A stretch of 64,000 nt of DNA from Dipteris shenzhenensis. Lineage: Eukaryota; Polypodiophyta; Polypodiopsida; Gleicheniales. Shown here piece by piece: positions 62,603 to 64,000 of the stretch. The position numbers and the translations under genes are program-made. Position 1 is the first letter of the stretch, and the number at the start of each line of letters is the position of its first letter. A model generated the notes under the pieces. The model did no database searches, was not told the origin of the DNA, and saw only the letters and a program-made list of their open reading frames with translations. Location of the stretch: NCBI GenBank assembly GCA_047967505.1, contig CM106540.1. One strand, 5' to 3'.

Positions 62603-64000
62603 ATGACATCCTCTTCCATGTCTGAAAAGGAGTTTCTTAGCATTAAAAAGTTTGATGGGACAAACTTTTCTTTGTGGAAAGAACAAATAAGGGATGTGCT
62701 TATTCAAAAGAAGCAGATTAAACCCTTGGCAGGGATTGAAGCTAAGCCTGCAAATATGTCTGAGGATGATTGGAATGAGTTGGATGCTTTAGCAAAATCT
62801 ACTATTAGACTTCATCTTGCAGAGTCAGTTTATTTCACAGTAGTAAATGAGCAGAATACGGAAGATTTGTGGAAGAAACTGTGTGCCACTTATGGAAAGG
62901 AAACTACCTCCAATAAAGTTTACCTCATGAAGAGGTTGTTTGAGCTGCAGATGAAGGAAGGGGTCTCCATTGCTTCTCACTTGAATGAATTCAAAATTAT
63001 TTTCAGCCAGCTTTAGGCTCAAAAGATGAATTTTGATGCGGAGACTAAGGCAATATTTCTCTTATGTTCATTGCCATCCTCATGGGATACCTTCCGTATA
63101 GCTGTCAGTAACTCTGTACCTGGTGGAGTACTGAAATTTGATGATGTTGTGGGTAGCTTGTTGGCCGAGGAGATTAGATGGAAGTATATGGATGGCAACA
63201 AGCAGGATGCAGCCTTAAATGTGCAAAGGGGTAGATCACAATTCAAGGCGAAGTCCCAAGAAAGAGGGAAGTCTCGTAGCAAATCCATGGCACGGAACAT
63301 TGAGTGTTACCACTGTGGCAAGAAAAGCCATATGAAAAAGGATTGCTACAAGCTAAAAAGAGAGCAAAAGGATAAGAAAAAGAATGCAAATTGGGGTGCA
63401 AATCAAAAGGAAGAGAGTCCAAGGGAGGACAAAGGAAAAGTGAAGATCGAGAAGATCAATGCAGTCACACATGATAGTGACAATGACGTTCTCTTCATGT
63501 CTAGTTTATTTGCAGAGTTGCTTACCACTTCAGATGATGCATATTCCCAGGATTGGATTCTAGATTCTAGTGCTTCATTCCATGTTACTCCCCATAGGGA
63601 ATGGTTCTCCACTTATGACAGTGGAAAGACAGGTTGTGTGCATCTTGGAAATGACTATGCATGTGGCATAGTGGGACTAGGTGACATAAAGTTTTCTTTT
63701 GCAAATGGGTCTGCATTTATTTTGAAACATGTGAGACATGTGCCTAAGTTGACCAAGAGTCTTATTTCAGTGGGTCAGCTTGATGATGCTAGTTTTCACA
63801 CCACTTTTGGCTTTCAAAGTTGGAAAATTCAGAAGGGCTCTATGCTTTTGGCCAGGGGTGCCAAGTGTGGGACTTTGTATCCCTTACATGTATCAGGGGT
63901 ATTTGATCATGTTGTTGCAATAACCGAGCAGCCAAGCACTTCTTTGTGGCATTGCAGGTTGGGGCACATGAGCCAAAATGGGATGAAACTCTTATGCCAT
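62603..64000 (+). CDS. gag-pol: copia C gag-protease (partial, one stop)
   Basis: ATG at 62603 starts MTSSSMSEKEFLSIKKFDG. Reading straight to 64000 gives 466 codons with a single TAG (63014-63016, in place of the Gln of LQAQKM). Domains: gag helices (WKEQIRDVLIQKKQ, LWKKLCATYGKETTSNKVYL), basic linker, intact zinc knuckle C-Y-H-C-x4-H-x4-C (63305-63346), protease with LDSSASFHVT (~63560-63589) where the active-site D-S-G reads D-S-S (codon 63569-63571), and FSFANGSAFILKHVRHVPKL. It ends with the GAG-pre-integrase motif LWHCRLGHMSQNGMKLLCH. The changed protease Gly would probably disable maturation. Element A keeps D-S-G here. Confidence 0.9.

Larger units (their letters stand above)
60983..64000 (+). 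mobile_element. Ty1/copia LTR retrotransposon C (runs off the window)
   Basis: Same family as element A. 5' LTR 60983-61152, primer site TAGTATCAGAGCC (61155-61167), leader to 62602, then a gag-protease frame that is open to the window end apart from one TAG. The right part, including integrase, RT and the 3' LTR, lies outside the window. It is much better preserved than A: it keeps the segment deleted at 8120 in A and an intact zinc knuckle. Confidence 0.9.

Overview
This window is nuclear DNA of a land plant with a large, repeat-filled genome. The evidence is TTTAGGG-type telomere motifs, Ty1/copia and Ty3/gypsy LTR retrotransposons with plant-type primer sites (initiator tRNA-Met and tRNA-Asp), TATA boxes inside LTRs, and stop codons that mostly look like CAG to TAG or CGA to TGA changes, the decay expected of methylated plant transposons. 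I see no ordinary host gene and no bacterial or organellar gene cluster. The species cannot be named from the sequence.

Layout. 1-4027: degraded unrecognised coding sequence carrying two MITEs (305-550, 1721-1981). 4028-11534: copia element A with very short LTRs and a solo LTR inserted in its gag (6149-8027). 11535-17744: repeat arrays, a decayed gene on the minus strand, and a decayed coiled-coil/RING-like gene (15190-17063). 17745-25904: copia element B, whose 3' LTR is split by a gag-only, TR-GAG-like element on the minus strand (23002-25883). 25905-32945: what looks like a DNA transposon, carrying a decayed DDE-like gene on the minus strand and short subterminal motifs, interrupted by a second solo LTR (27562-29917) that itself carries a MITE. 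32950-34515: about nine copies of a ~187-bp satellite, the first two holding telomere repeats.

34805-60620 is a nested complex of one gypsy family, Athila/OTA-like, with a multi-zinc-knuckle gag, a single pol frame and an extra long ORF3. A minus-strand copy is arranged as ORF3 - LTR - leader - gag, so one LTR is shared by two internal regions. It is interrupted by a young, almost complete plus-strand copy (44003-57696). The right end of the young copy carries a complete tRNA-Asp copy, including the non-genomic CCA, joined directly to the 3' LTR. This looks like an unremoved reverse-transcription primer that was copied into DNA and then joined to the chromosome by end joining. Beyond it lies a foldback of the same family (57774-60620). 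From 60983 to the window end is copia element C, a better preserved relative of element A.

The genes shown are retrotransposon gag, protease, integrase, reverse transcriptase and RNase H, plus ORF3 of unknown function and two fragments of a transposase-like family. Apart from the gypsy pol and ORF3, the RNase H segment of element B and the gag/protease of element C, they are broken. The main novelty is structural: the fossil tRNA primer, the LTR-sharing tandem, the satellite/telomere hybrid repeats and two MITE families that share a G-box-containing subterminal motif.
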